A stretch of DNA of 64,000 nt. Source: Nocardia sp. CDC159 (GTDB lineage Bacteria > Actinomycetota > Actinomycetes > Mycobacteriales > Mycobacteriaceae). The position numbers and the translations under genes were made by a program. Location: contig NZ_JAMRXH010000001.1 of assembly GCF_023740735.1 (NCBI RefSeq), forward strand, positions 186,001-250,000, read 5' to 3'. Below are positions 24,201 through 34,095 of the stretch, piece by piece (the first letter of the stretch is position 1; every line of letters starts with the position of its first letter). The notes under the pieces are model-generated. The model was not told where the DNA came from, made no database searches, and was given only the letters and a program-made list of their open reading frames with translations.

Positions 24201-25224
24201 ACCAGATCCCCTCAGTTCCCACGCGCTCCCGCAGGTCCGCGAGATCACGCCCGCTCACCACCGCGACGGGACAGTGCCGCGCCAAGCGTGCGAGGGTCTC
24301 CCCCACGTGCTCGGCCGGTCGCGCCGCCGCCGGATCGGGGACGATTTTGGCGAGGGTGCCGTCGAAATCGGCCAGCACCGCGACCTTTTCGCCGTCGACC
24401 AGATCGACTATGCGCGGCCAGTAGGTGAACACATCGGGCAGCTCCGACATGCGCCGGAAACCGTCGTGAATCCCGATCTCCGCCAGATCGGTGACGACCA
24501 CGTCGGCCCCACCGGCGGCCAGCCGGTCGGCGTGCCCGACCCGGTCCACACCGACGACCCACCCGAAACCACCCCGCCGTCCGGCGGCCACCCCCGCCTC
24601 GGCGTCCTCGACGACCACCGTCCGCTCCGGGTCCGCGCCGAGCCGGTGCGCGGCCTCGTGCAGCATCGCCGGATCCGGTTTGCCCGCCAGGCCCAGATTT
24701 TCGGCCACCAGGCCGTCGACCCGGACGGAGAACAGATCCCCGATTCCGGCCGCCTGGAGCACTTGGGCGGCATTGCGGCTGGCGGAGAAGATCGCACTGC
24801 CGATGCCCGCCGCGCGTAACCGGCGCACCAGCGCGACCGTCGACGCGAACGCGGGCACGCCGTCGCGGGCGATGCGTGCGAGGAACATCCGATCCTTGCG
24901 GTTGCCGAGCCCGCACACGGTGACCGCGTCGGGCGGATCCGAGGGCGCGCCCCACGGTAGCGAAATGCCGCGAGAGGCAAGGAAATCCGCGACTCCGTCG
25001 GCCCGTGGCTTGCCGTCGACAAAACGCTCGTAGTCGGTCTCGGTGAAGGGCTCGAGATTCTCCCCCAACCCGGAATCGCGCTCGGCAAGAAAGCCGTCGA
25101 ACAGCTCCCGCCAGGCCGCCGCGTGGATGCGCGCACTGTCGGTCACCACACCGTCCATATCGAAGATCACCGCGTCGTAGCGGCGCGGATCGAGGAACAC
25201 CTTCGGTTCGTCACTGCCCTGCAC
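21244..25224 (-). CDS. otsB1: OtsB1-like fusion: HAD phosphatase + trehalose-6-phosphate phosphatase + GH65
   Basis: With GTG 25224 as start the product is 1326 aa, essentially the size of M. tuberculosis OtsB1 (Rv2006, DosR regulon). Domain 1 is a beta-phosphoglucomutase-type HAD hydrolase (AVIFDMDGVVTDS, later VVVEDAEAGVAAG). Domain 2 is trehalose-6-phosphate phosphatase (VAVLADFDGTLAKIV, VAVVSGRDLADL, YLGDDLTDEDAF). Domain 3, from about residue 545, is a GH65 glycoside phosphorylase (PNWLPVSW, HGEAYRGHVFWDELFVLP with the catalytic-type Glu, HSGYPDAPYDGIDDNAYTNVMAG). Together they suggest trehalose breakdown and glucose-phosphate recycling. Two DosR-like boxes lie upstream. Confidence 0.9.
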   Translation of the reverse strand: MQGSDEPKVFLDPRRYDAVIFDMDGVVTDSARIHAAAWRELFDGFLAERDSGLGENLEPFTETDYERFVDGKPRADGVADFLASRGISLPWGAPSDPPDAVTVCGLGNRKDRMFLARIARDGVPAFASTVALVRRLRAAGIGSAIFSASRNAAQVLQAAGIGDLFSVRVDGLVAENLGLAGKPDPAMLHEAAHRLGADPERTVVVEDAEAGVAAGRRGGFGWVVGVDRVGHADRLAAGGADVVVTDLAEIGIHDGFRRMSELPDVFTYWPRIVDLVDGEKVAVLADFDGTLAKIVPDPAAARPAEHVGETLARLARHCPVAVVSGRDLADLRERVGTEGIWYAGSHGFELLAPDGTRHVHEAGAAAEPAIARAAVELGDRLRDIAGVVVEHKRFAVAVHHRNVAADRVAAVVAAVHEVGGQAGLRVTGGRKVTELRPDLDWDKGYALRWILDRLDAPALPVYLGDDLTDEDAFDAMGADGVPVVVRHSENGDRRSAAHFAVDGPARVRELLGRLTELLSGAATAIASESWLLTYDGYVAAEEKLREALCTVGNGYLATRGAAPESRAGAQHYPGTYVAGVYNRLRDGVAGHVVDNESMVNVPNWLPVSWRIDGGAWFCVDEAELLSYRQEFDLRRAVLTRRLRYRDSEGRMTTVCQSRFAAMHAPHLCALETTVEPENWCGKLTVRSAIDTGVRNSLVERYRELLDRHFAVVSTERPSPSTVLVLVQTNQSRISIATAVRVAVRKNGGPCEATGRPVDEDEMAGDEFDIEVHAGDAVTVEKMVAVFTGRDHAVSAPQVQAVRELDDLGAFADVLHAHTVAWEHLWARLRIHPDGNAQAARTVRLHLLHLAQTLSPHTAALDVGVPARGLHGEAYRGHVFWDELFVLPVLNVRIPAITRSLLGYRYRRLPEARRLAREIGCAGALFPWQSGSDGREESQRLHLNPRSGRWRPDASPRARHAGIAVAYNVWQYYQVAGDLDFLAAVGAELLVEIARFWASSAVYDPADDRYHLRGVIGPDEFHSGYPDAPYDGIDDNAYTNVMAGWVIRRAREALDLLAPRARAELMESLGVAPPEPAHWAEVADRLVVPFHDGVISQFARYQELAELDWDDYTRRYGDIGRLDRILEAEGDDVNRYRVAKQADVLMLFYLLSADELRELLGRMGYELPAEMIPRTIDYYLARTSHGSTLSAVVHSWVLARANRDRAMEFFGNVLESDVADIQGGTTAEGIHLAAMAGSVDLLQRCFTGLEIRADRLIFNPRWPRALSTLTFPMEYRGHRLTVRIDADVLELGSDPGEAAPIEIDCRGRREWLVPGGSIRQPVREMPE

Positions 25225-25261
25225 AGCTCCAGCCTGCGCCCGCACCGACCGTGACAGGAAG

Positions 25262-25330
25262 AGTCGTAGGTCCCGCCGGAGCGCCCGCTCCCGGGGTCGG
25301 GGGCACGTCCGGTCGAGGACCAACGACCCT
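25262..25330. promoter_or_regulatory. Two DosR-like boxes between otsB1 and nitroreductase 1
   Basis: On the minus strand GCGGGACCTACGACT (25262-25276) lies about 40 bases upstream of otsB1; on the plus strand AGGACCAACGACCCT (25316-25330) lies 36 bases upstream of the nitroreductase ATG. Both follow GGAC-C-nnnG-nCC, the near-palindrome bound by DosR in mycobacteria. Confidence 0.6.
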
Positions 25331-25366
25331 GCCCGCCCCGCTCGCGGCTGCCTACCGTGAGGATTC

Positions 25367-26359
25367 ATGAACCCCGTGCCCACCGGCGAGATCATCGAAC
25401 AGGCCGTCCGACTGGCCGGGCGGGCGCCGTCACTGCACAACAGCCAGCCCTGGCGCTGGGTCTTCGACGGCACGGCGCTGCGACTGTTCGCGGTCGCCGA
25501 ACGGATGCTGCCGACCACCGACCCCTCCGGACGACAGCTTATCCTCAGCTGCGGCATCGCACTCGATCATCTGCGCGCGGCCATGGCCGCCGCGGGATGG
25601 CGCACCCATGTCGTCCGTTTCCCGAACCCGAACCGCTTCGATCACCTCGCGACGGTCCGATTCACTCCCACACCCATCGTGACCGACGCCGACCGCGAGC
25701 GCGTCGCGGCCATCACCACCCGGCGCACCGACCGGCTGCCGTTCACCGAGCCGAAGGGCTGGGCCGACTTCGCACCGTTACTGCGAACCCTCGTCGATCC
25801 CGACGATGCGCTACTCGACGTGCTCGGCGACGACAGCCGCCCGCGGCTGTCCCACGCCTCCGAGCTCACCATCGCCTTGCGCCGCTACGAATCGGATTAT
25901 CAGGCCGAATTACAGTGGTGGGCAGGACATGTGGTGGCCGCGTCCGGTATTCCGCGCTCCGCGCTGATCAACGACGAAGAGCGCGATCGTGTTGCGGTGG
26001 GCCGCACATTCCCGACCACGCACGGGGACTCCCGCCGCAGCGGAATCGTCGATCATTCCCGAATCGTGGTGCTGTCCACCGACGCCGACGACCACGACAG
26101 CGTGCTGCGCTGCGGCGAGGCGATGTCGGCGGTGCTGCTCGAATGCACTGTCGCCGGCTACGCCACCTGCACCCTCACCCATCTCACCGAGCTTCCACGC
26201 AGCCGCACCATCGTCGGCGAACTCACCGGCCGCACAGCGCTGCCGCAAGCCCTGATCCGCGTCGGGAACGCACCCGCCGCAACCGACGCTCCGGCCCGCA
26301 CACCACGTCGACCGCTAGCCGAGATCCTCCGGATCGCGGACACTCCCTCAGCGCCCTGA
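25367..26359 (+). CDS. Acg-family FMN-binding nitroreductase 1
   Basis: A 330-aa protein of the Acg/Rv3131 group, the unusual two-half nitroreductases of the DosR regulon. The marker AGRAPSLHNSQPWRWVFDG starts at residue 17; SCGIALDHLRAAM, TTRRTDRLPFTEPKGW, and LRCGEAMSAVLLECTVAGYATCTLTHLTE follow in the usual order, ending with ALIRVGNAP and RRPL. In mycobacteria Acg sequesters FMN and lacks ordinary nitroreductase activity; the role here is inferred. Three paralogues exist in this window. It is divergent from otsB1 and shares the promoter region with two boxes. Confidence 0.9.
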   Translation: MNPVPTGEIIEQAVRLAGRAPSLHNSQPWRWVFDGTALRLFAVAERMLPTTDPSGRQLILSCGIALDHLRAAMAAAGWRTHVVRFPNPNRFDHLATVRFTPTPIVTDADRERVAAITTRRTDRLPFTEPKGWADFAPLLRTLVDPDDALLDVLGDDSRPRLSHASELTIALRRYESDYQAELQWWAGHVVAASGIPRSALINDEERDRVAVGRTFPTTHGDSRRSGIVDHSRIVVLSTDADDHDSVLRCGEAMSAVLLECTVAGYATCTLTHLTELPRSRTIVGELTGRTALPQALIRVGNAPAATDAPARTPRRPLAEILRIADTPSAP

Positions 26360-26493
26360 GCCGCTGGGGCGATCGTGACTTCCCTTGCCTCGCAGCGGCA
26401 TTCCGGCGGACCGTCCGCGCGCGTGGCTGTCGGCGGCGTCCGCGTCCGCATTGCCCGGCACCGCGGTCCTGCACGCGCTGGGCACGGCTACTG

Positions 26494-26712
26494 CCGGTAC
26501 TGTTCCCGTCCACCCCCGTCGCCCATGCCCTCGGCTTCCCACCGCTGCCCGGTGGTTTCTTCCTCGCTCTGGCCGTCATGATCGTGCTGTACCTGGCCCT
26601 GGCCGAGATCACCAAGCACCGGTTCTTCCGAGCGCGGCCCCTCCTCCCCGCCCGCCGCGCGCGCACTCCCGCATTTCAGATTCATCGCCGCGCGTTCCGT
26701 TTCAGCCACTGA
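26494..26712 (+). pseudogene. C-terminal remnant of a P-type cation ATPase
   Basis: In the frame ending at the stop at 26712 the sequence reads FPSTPVAHALGFPPLPGG, then FFLALAVMIVLYLALAEITK. This is the last transmembrane hairpin of MgtA-type magnesium P-type ATPases (P-x-PLA-x-LGF-x-PLP-GYF ... YL-x-x-E-x-K-RF). Nothing upstream within 26360-26493 restores the rest of the protein. It is taken as a deletion remnant between nitroreductase 1 and the Rv2004c-like gene. Confidence 0.6.
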
Positions 26713-26728
26713 GAGGACCATCGAAGTC

Positions 26729-28180
26729 ATGACCCCAACCAACGCGCCATGGGCCGAGATGAAGGAAACCCATATCGGGCTGGTGCTGCTGTGCGGAGAC
26801 CGGGCCTACAAGATCAAGAAGCCGGTGGTCACCGACTTCCTCGACTTCGGCACGCCCGAACGACGCGAGCGAGCGATCGCCCGCGAGCTGGAACTCAACC
26901 GCCGGCTGTCGCCGGATGTGTACCTGGGCGTCTCCCATCTCGACGACCCCGAGGGCGGGCCGAGCGAACCCGTACTCGTGATGCGCCGCATGCCCGACGA
27001 TGACCGGCTGACCCGAATGCTCGACGACCCGGAGCGGGCGCGCACCGCACTGTCGGCACTGCTGGCCATGCTGGCACGGTTCCACGACGGCACCGACCAC
27101 GGCCCGGAGGTGGACCGCGCCGGAACCATCGAGGCCCTACGCGACCGATGGGCGCTACTGCTGGACGGGCTCACCGATCCGCCGGTCCCGGGCGACACCA
27201 TCAAGCGAATCACCACCCTGGTACACCGCTTCCTCGACGGCCGTAAACCCTTGCTGGACAGCCGGATCGCCGAGCACCGCATCGTCGACGGGCACGGCGA
27301 CCTGCACGCCGGGGACATCTTCGCCCTGCCCGACGGTTTCCGTGTGCTGGACTGCCTCGACTTCGACGACGAGCTGCGCCATCTCGACCGCCTCGACGAC
27401 ATCGCCTTCCTCGCCATGGACCTGGAATTCCTCGGACACCCCGACCTGGCCACAACCGTGATCGATGAATACTGCACCGCCACCGGCGATCCCGCCCCAC
27501 CGTCGCTGCGCCACCACTACCTCGCCTACCGCGCCGTCGTGCGGGCCAAGGTGAACTGCATCCGCCACCAGCAGGGCGGCGCCGAGTCGGCCGACCATGC
27601 CGTACGGCACGGCGAGATCGCGCTGCGCCACCTCGAAGCCGGCGCGGTTCGCCTCGCACTGGTCGGCGGGCTGCCCGGAACCGGAAAGTCCACCGTCGCC
27701 GCCGAACTCGCGGCGGCCACCCAAGCCGTCGTCCTGTCCAGCGACCACATCCGCACCAGGCTGCGCGCAACCGGCGAAATCCACGGCGCCAGCGGTGAAT
27801 ACGGCCACGGGGCCTATTCGCCAGAGGCCAAGGCGGCGGTCTACACCGCGCTGCTCGACGAGGCGCGCACCCACCTCGGCCACGGCCGATCGGTCATCCT
27901 CGACGCCAGCTGGACCGACGCCGAACAACGTCGGCGCGCCGCCGCACTCGCCGAGGAAGCCGACGCCGCCCTGCTCGAATTCGTCTGCCGCGCACCCGAA
28001 TCGGTCACCGCGGCGCGCATCGCCGCCCGCACCGGCGGCGAATCCGAGGCAACCCCGGCCATCGCGGCCGCCATGGCACACGACGATACTTCGTGGCCCG
28101 AGGCCGTCGGGTTGGACACCACCATCCCACTGGGAGAAACCGTCGCCCGAGCCACCCACGCCTGGGCCGCCACCTCATGA
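26729..28180 (+). CDS. Rv2004c-like protein: APH-type kinase fused to P-loop kinase
   Basis: A 483-aa protein. The N-terminal ~300 residues are an aminoglycoside-phosphotransferase-like fold (AYKIKKPVVTDFLDFGTPERRERAIARELELNRRL, then the catalytic HRIVDGHGDLHAGDIF and metal-binding LDCLDFDDELR). The C-terminal ~170 residues are an AAA_33/zeta-like kinase with Walker A GGLPGTGKST and the LSSDHIR base-binding motif. The same two-domain protein is Rv2004c in the M. tuberculosis DosR regulon. Substrate unknown. Start ATG 26729 follows GAGAGGA. Its 3' end overlaps the convergent hibernation-factor gene by 6 bases. Confidence 0.85.
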   Translation: MTPTNAPWAEMKETHIGLVLLCGDRAYKIKKPVVTDFLDFGTPERRERAIARELELNRRLSPDVYLGVSHLDDPEGGPSEPVLVMRRMPDDDRLTRMLDDPERARTALSALLAMLARFHDGTDHGPEVDRAGTIEALRDRWALLLDGLTDPPVPGDTIKRITTLVHRFLDGRKPLLDSRIAEHRIVDGHGDLHAGDIFALPDGFRVLDCLDFDDELRHLDRLDDIAFLAMDLEFLGHPDLATTVIDEYCTATGDPAPPSLRHHYLAYRAVVRAKVNCIRHQQGGAESADHAVRHGEIALRHLEAGAVRLALVGGLPGTGKSTVAAELAAATQAVVLSSDHIRTRLRATGEIHGASGEYGHGAYSPEAKAAVYTALLDEARTHLGHGRSVILDASWTDAEQRRRAAALAEEADAALLEFVCRAPESVTAARIAARTGGESEATPAIAAAMAHDDTSWPEAVGLDTTIPLGETVARATHAWAATS

Positions 28181-28930
28181 ACCGGTGCCCGCCGGAACCA
28201 CGACCCCGATATCCCCGTCGTAGCGGCGATACAGCAACCGCCCGCGCCGATCGGACGGGTCGGTACAGAAGACGAACGGCAACCCGTACCGGCACAGCCA
28301 CTCGGCCGCCTCGGTCTCGGTGGACGTCCGAGCGGGATGCGGGTCGACCGTCCACGGCACCCCTGCCCGCACCGGAGGACGCATGCTGTGCTGGCGAGCG
28401 AGCCGAATCCCGAACGGCCCGGACCAGTACACGATCGCGTCCTCACCCGTGCCCCGATCGGTGAACAACAGGGCGTCGTAATCGAGCGCGTCGAGCATCG
28501 CGACGGCCTCGTCCAGGCCGTGGGCGCCGAGCGGGCACACCTTGCGCCGGACGATCGAGGCCCGCCCGCTGGAATAAGCCAGCGGGCGACGCGCCGGATC
28601 GGGCCACCCACGCATCAACCGTCCGGCGGAAATCCGCACCAGCTGGCAATCCAGCCGATGCGCCGCCAAGGTCGCGGCGAAGCCGACCGGACTCGCGAGC
28701 TGCGTGCGCACCCGTGTCCGCGGCAATGCGAGACCGGCCTGCACCAGTACCGCGGCTTCGTCCGCAGGTCGCGCCGTCAGACGTACCTGGACGAGCAGAT
28801 CGAGGCGATGACGGCGCATGACGCGAACGAAGGCCCCTTCGGCACGGGTGACTTCCCGCTCCGCCACCGGTCCACTCGTCGTGATCAGAACTTTCGGTTC
28901 GATCGTCGGTTTCGGCTCGCCCGGATTCAC
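28175..28930 (-). CDS. Long hibernation-promoting factor (Rv0079/RafH-like)
   Basis: A 251-aa protein from a GTG start with AAGGAGG nine bases upstream. The N-terminal ~110 residues correspond to the ribosome-binding part (weakly conserved: EREVTRAEGAFVRVMRRHR). Two C-terminal dimerisation-type repeats follow: DEAVAMLDALDYDALLFTDRGTGEDAIVYWSGPFGIRLAR, and EAAEWLCRYGLPFVFCTDPSDRRGRLLYRRYDGDIGVVVP, the latter a clear HPF C-terminal signature (YRR-x-DG-x-G). In mycobacteria the DosR-induced factor stabilises ribosomes under hypoxia. A DosR-like box sits at 29001-29015, about 70 bases upstream. Confidence 0.85.
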   Translation of the reverse strand: MNPGEPKPTIEPKVLITTSGPVAEREVTRAEGAFVRVMRRHRLDLLVQVRLTARPADEAAVLVQAGLALPRTRVRTQLASPVGFAATLAAHRLDCQLVRISAGRLMRGWPDPARRPLAYSSGRASIVRRKVCPLGAHGLDEAVAMLDALDYDALLFTDRGTGEDAIVYWSGPFGIRLARQHSMRPPVRAGVPWTVDPHPARTSTETEAAEWLCRYGLPFVFCTDPSDRRGRLLYRRYDGDIGVVVPAGTGS

Positions 28931-29000
28931 CGTCGCTCGCCTCCTTCCACTGCACTGACGTGCCCGCTATCCCATCAGCTCACCACCCCTGCCGTGCAGA

Positions 29001-29015
29001 GCCGAAAGTCCCGGG
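29001..29015 (-). promoter_or_regulatory. DosR-like box upstream of the hibernation factor gene
   Basis: Minus strand CCCGGGACTTTCGGC, sharing GGGACTTTCGGC exactly with the box in front of devR (36088). It lies just past the end of the acyltransferase gene and about 70 bases upstream of the GTG start at 28930. Confidence 0.65.
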
Positions 29016-29028
29016 AAGGCACTTTCCG

Positions 29029-30369
29029 CTAGCCGGACCCGCGCTCGCGGGCCCGCGACAGCAGCTCACCCACACCGGCTTTGATCCCCGCAGCCAGCGC
29101 GTCGATATCAGGCGTGCTGTCGTAGTCGGCGGTGATGCCGAACGCCAGGCGATCGGCGTAACCGAGAATGGCGATCGTCGTGCGCAGGCGCATGGCGATC
29201 GGGATGCACGGCAGGATCTCGAGCACCTCACGGCCGTGCATCGTCAGCCGATGGCGGGGGCCGGGCACATTGGTCGCCAGCGCGCTGATCGCATGCTGCG
29301 GATAGTGCGACGCCAGTCGGAACGTCCACGCCACCATCGGGAACGGCAGCAGCCCGGCCAGCGACAGCAGTGACCGCTGCGCCTCGGCCTCGCCGCGCGA
29401 GCGGTGGGCCGAAATCTGTCCGTGCACCGCCTTCAATCGCTCGACCGGATTGGCCACCTCGACCGGCAGCGTCGGCACCATGGCCGAAACGCGGTTGTCC
29501 GGAACATATTTCGCGTCTTCGGCACGGACCGACACCGGCACCAAGACACGAACCTTGCCAGGAGTGAGCTGTTCACCACGCCCCAGCAAAACCTCGCGAT
29601 ACGCCGAGGCCACCGCGGCGACCGCGACGTCGTTGACCGTCACGCCGAATGCCCTGCCGATCTCTCGGATCTCAGGCAGCGACGCGCGGGCGATCGCATA
29701 GCGCCGCTGGCGCCCGATCGGACCGTTGAACGACGATCCGGTCGCCGGGCCGGCGGCCGCATACAGCACCGGCGGCAACGTGCGCAGCATCGACACAGCG
29801 AGCCGCGCCGCGGTGACGGGCAGGCGGAGCGCACGCGTCACCGTCTCGAAAACGGTGGACGGTCCACGCTTTTCGGCGCGCTGGGCGTTCCCCTCGCCGG
29901 TCGCCCGGTCACAGAAGCTCTCGAACAGCGTGATGCCGGAGATGCCGTCAACCATGCTGTGATGGGCCTTCACCAGCACGGCCCACCGGTCCCCGGCGAG
30001 GTGGTCCACCACGACGCACTCCCACAGCGGATGGTCGCGATCGAGGCGCTCGACGAGCTCGTTCGCGACCAGCTCCCGCAGCGACCGCTCGTCACCGGGC
30101 CCGGGCAAAGCGGTCCACCGGATATGATGCGCCAGGTCGAAATTTGGATCGTCTTGCCAGGTCGGCGCCTTAACATCGAGCGGTGCCCGGCGCACTCGTT
30201 GACGCAGGCGTGGATTGCGGTCCAATCCGACGGCCACTCCGGCCCGGAACTCCTCCCGGCTCGGCGGTGCCCCCGCGATGATCGCGACCGCTCCGATCCC
30301 CAGGCTGATGTGGCGGTCGGAGTCCTCCAGTTCAATGAAACCCGTGTCCAGCGGGCGCAATTCGGTCAT
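29029..30369 (-). CDS. WS/DGAT-type triacylglycerol synthase (Tgs1-like)
   Basis: A 446-aa wax-ester synthase/acyl-CoA:diacylglycerol acyltransferase. The catalytic motif is KAHHSMVDGISG (HHxxxDG) near residue 135; PLDTGFIELEDSDRHISLG at the start, DRDHPLWE, and FGVTVNDVAVAAVASAYREVL and ATNVPGP-type SALATNVPGPRH later are all family hallmarks. Tgs1 (Rv3130c) makes storage triacylglycerol under hypoxia in the DosR regulon. The start ATG 30369 (MTELRPLDTGF) has AAGG about eight bases ahead. It follows pfkB by 62 bases on the same strand, so it is probably co-transcribed. Confidence 0.9.
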   Translation of the reverse strand: MTELRPLDTGFIELEDSDRHISLGIGAVAIIAGAPPSREEFRAGVAVGLDRNPRLRQRVRRAPLDVKAPTWQDDPNFDLAHHIRWTALPGPGDERSLRELVANELVERLDRDHPLWECVVVDHLAGDRWAVLVKAHHSMVDGISGITLFESFCDRATGEGNAQRAEKRGPSTVFETVTRALRLPVTAARLAVSMLRTLPPVLYAAAGPATGSSFNGPIGRQRRYAIARASLPEIREIGRAFGVTVNDVAVAAVASAYREVLLGRGEQLTPGKVRVLVPVSVRAEDAKYVPDNRVSAMVPTLPVEVANPVERLKAVHGQISAHRSRGEAEAQRSLLSLAGLLPFPMVAWTFRLASHYPQHAISALATNVPGPRHRLTMHGREVLEILPCIPIAMRLRTTIAILGYADRLAFGITADYDSTPDIDALAAGIKAGVGELLSRARERGSG

Positions 30370-30430
30370 GACGAGCGCCTTCACGACAGCCGCCGACGCC
30401 GAGTACGCCGACTTTCAAAAGCTGCCTTCG

Positions 30431-31447
30431 TTACCTGTCCAGCGTCACGCTCGCAGTCCCGCTCGGGGAGTCCCAGAGGTAATCCGTGGAATCGACCTTC
30501 GACCCGTCCGTTTCCGGCGCGGCGCGCCCGTCGAGCCGCCGATACAGCTCGTCGATGTGCTCGGGTCGTCCCGGGGCGGTGCCCGGGGTGCCCAGGGCCG
30601 CGGTGGCGGCCGCGATCCCCAGCCGGACTGCGGCAGACAATCCGAGACCGCGCGACAGGCCCACCGTGATGCCACCGACCATCGCATCGCCCGCGCCGAT
30701 GCCACTGATCACCGGTTCCCGGATCGGCGCGAACCATTCGGCCGACCCCTCGGTGACAGCCAACGCCCCCTCCGCCCCCAGCGAAACCACGACTATACGA
30801 GCCACACCCTCGGTGATCAGCTGGCGTGCCGCCGCGATCTGCTCGTCTCGGTCTCGCAGCGGCCGACCGACACAGTCACCCAATTCCCGCACACTCGGCT
30901 TGAGCAGATACACCCCGCCGCGCAGCGCCCGCAGCGCCGCACCGGAGGTGTCCACCACCAGCCGGGCCGTCCAGCTCGCCGCGCGATCGGCCAACCGCTG
31001 AAAGAAATCCGGCGCAACTCCCGACGGAAGACTGCCACTGACGACGAGAAATCTTGCGCCGCAGGCGATCTCCTCGACCTCGTCCAGGCAACGCAGCTGC
31101 TCGTCGGCATCGAGCGCAACACCGGGAAAGACGAACCGGTACTGCGCGCCCGAGGACATGTCGGTGACGGAAATGTTCTCCCGGGTCAGCCCGGCCACCG
31201 GCACCAGCCGCATCGAGATGCCCGCCTCGGCCACCAACTGCTCCAGCAGCCGGCCCGTGTGCCCACCCGCGGGAAACATCGCCGTCACGGTCTCCCCCAG
31301 CACGGCCGCGGTGCGCGCCACGTTGATTCCCCCGCCGCCCGGATCCAATCGCGGTGTCGTGCAACGCATCTTGTCGATGGGCACCAATCGTGGTGTGCTG
31401 GTGGCAAGATCGATCGCCGGATTCATCGTCAAGGTAACGATCGACAT
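30431..31447 (-). CDS. pfkB: PfkB-family sugar kinase (phosphofructokinase B-like)
   Basis: A 338-aa ribokinase-fold kinase. MSIVTLTMNPAIDL at the N-terminus, DPGGGGINVAR (substrate site), VSGSLPSGVAPDFF, LKPSVRELGD, and the catalytic/anion-hole motif SGIGAGDAMVGG place it with Rv2029c-type PfkB, which is DosR-induced. A longer open frame exists upstream, but homology begins at ATG 31447, preceded by AAGGAAGG. It is divergent from the sensor kinase gene; two DosR-like boxes occupy the intergenic region. Confidence 0.9.
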   Translation of the reverse strand: MSIVTLTMNPAIDLATSTPRLVPIDKMRCTTPRLDPGGGGINVARTAAVLGETVTAMFPAGGHTGRLLEQLVAEAGISMRLVPVAGLTRENISVTDMSSGAQYRFVFPGVALDADEQLRCLDEVEEIACGARFLVVSGSLPSGVAPDFFQRLADRAASWTARLVVDTSGAALRALRGGVYLLKPSVRELGDCVGRPLRDRDEQIAAARQLITEGVARIVVVSLGAEGALAVTEGSAEWFAPIREPVISGIGAGDAMVGGITVGLSRGLGLSAAVRLGIAAATAALGTPGTAPGRPEHIDELYRRLDGRAAPETDGSKVDSTDYLWDSPSGTASVTLDR

Positions 31448-31550
31448 CGTGACAGCCTTCCTTGCGCCGGGCCGAGCCCGCCCTGGTCCACACGAGTCGA
31501 TTTCACAGGCCGACTGCGGTACTCGAAAGAGCAACCGGTGGTCGCGGGGA

Positions 31551-31606
31551 AGGACCGAAGTCCCGAGCGACAGGTCGGTCGCTTCCGACGAAGGACCTTC
31601 GGCCCT
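31551..31606. promoter_or_regulatory. Two DosR-like boxes between pfkB and the sensor kinase
   Basis: AGGACCGAAGTCCCGA (31551-31566) contains the perfect palindrome GGACCGAAGTCC; AGGACCTTCGGCCCT (31592-31606) follows 26 bases later. They lie ~105-160 bases upstream of pfkB and 125-180 upstream of the kinase. Confidence 0.7.
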
Positions 31607-31688
31607 AGTGCTGCCACTCGCCGTTCCGCTCGCCGAGGATCTGAACGGCTGCCTAAAATAGGTCCGACTCCCTCCCAGAGTCCCGTAG

Positions 31689-33461
<1,773 letters not shown>

Positions 33462-33569
33462 ATTCGACGCTGCCATTGGGCCTCGGGCACGACAACGAAT
33501 GCCCCTACTGCCCGAATCCCCGCGCTGGGACGGTGGATCTCGACAACGCCGACCCGCAGGAGATTCGCC

Positions 33570-34082
33570 ATGACCCAGCCCTCGGTTCTGATCGCATACG
33601 GTTCCAAGCGCGGCGGCACCGCGGAAATCGCGCACTGGATCGGGGACGAATTGCGCGCCGCGCACATCCCCGCCGACATCGCGAACGCCCGTGAGATCCG
33701 TTCGCTCGACGGATACGACGCCGTCGTGCTCGGCGGGGCACTCTATATGGGCCGCTGGCATCGTCACGCGCGCGGATTCGCCCGCCGATTCGGCAAGCAA
33801 TTGCGCGAGCGCCCGGTCTGGGTTTTCGGCAGCGGTCCCCTCGACCATTCCCTCGACGGGCCCAACCCGCCGAAAATCCTGGGCGGCAACGCTGTTCGAA
33901 CGGTCGCCGAGCGTCTCCACGCTCGCGATCACACCCTCTTCGGTGGCCGCCTGAAGGCCGACGCGACAGGCTTCCCGGCCGCCGCCATGGCCAAGAAGGC
34001 GGCCGGGGACTACCGCAATCGCAGCCAGATCTGCACCTGGGCCGCCGATATCGCCGCCCAACTCATCCGCCAACCACGCTGA
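33570..34082 (+). CDS. Flavodoxin-domain protein
   Basis: A 170-aa flavodoxin-like protein. The FMN phosphate loop is IAYGSKRGGTAEIA (residues ~8-21), and DGYDAVVLGGALYMGRWH the second flavin-contact region, as in HemG-like/flavodoxin_5 proteins. It probably transfers electrons from or to FMN enzymes. It follows the sensor kinase by 108 bases and precedes the GyrI-like gene by 13 bases, so the three may form one transcript. The island also encodes three flavin nitroreductases, possible partners (inference). Confidence 0.8.
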   Translation: MTQPSVLIAYGSKRGGTAEIAHWIGDELRAAHIPADIANAREIRSLDGYDAVVLGGALYMGRWHRHARGFARRFGKQLRERPVWVFGSGPLDHSLDGPNPPKILGGNAVRTVAERLHARDHTLFGGRLKADATGFPAAAMAKKAAGDYRNRSQICTWAADIAAQLIRQPR

Positions 34083-34095
34083 AAGGATTCTCGCG

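Noticed and set aside
26714..26728. AGGACCATCGAAGTC just before the Rv2004c-like gene as a DosR box
   Set aside because: The half-site spacing is one base too long, and it overlaps the position of the ribosome binding site.
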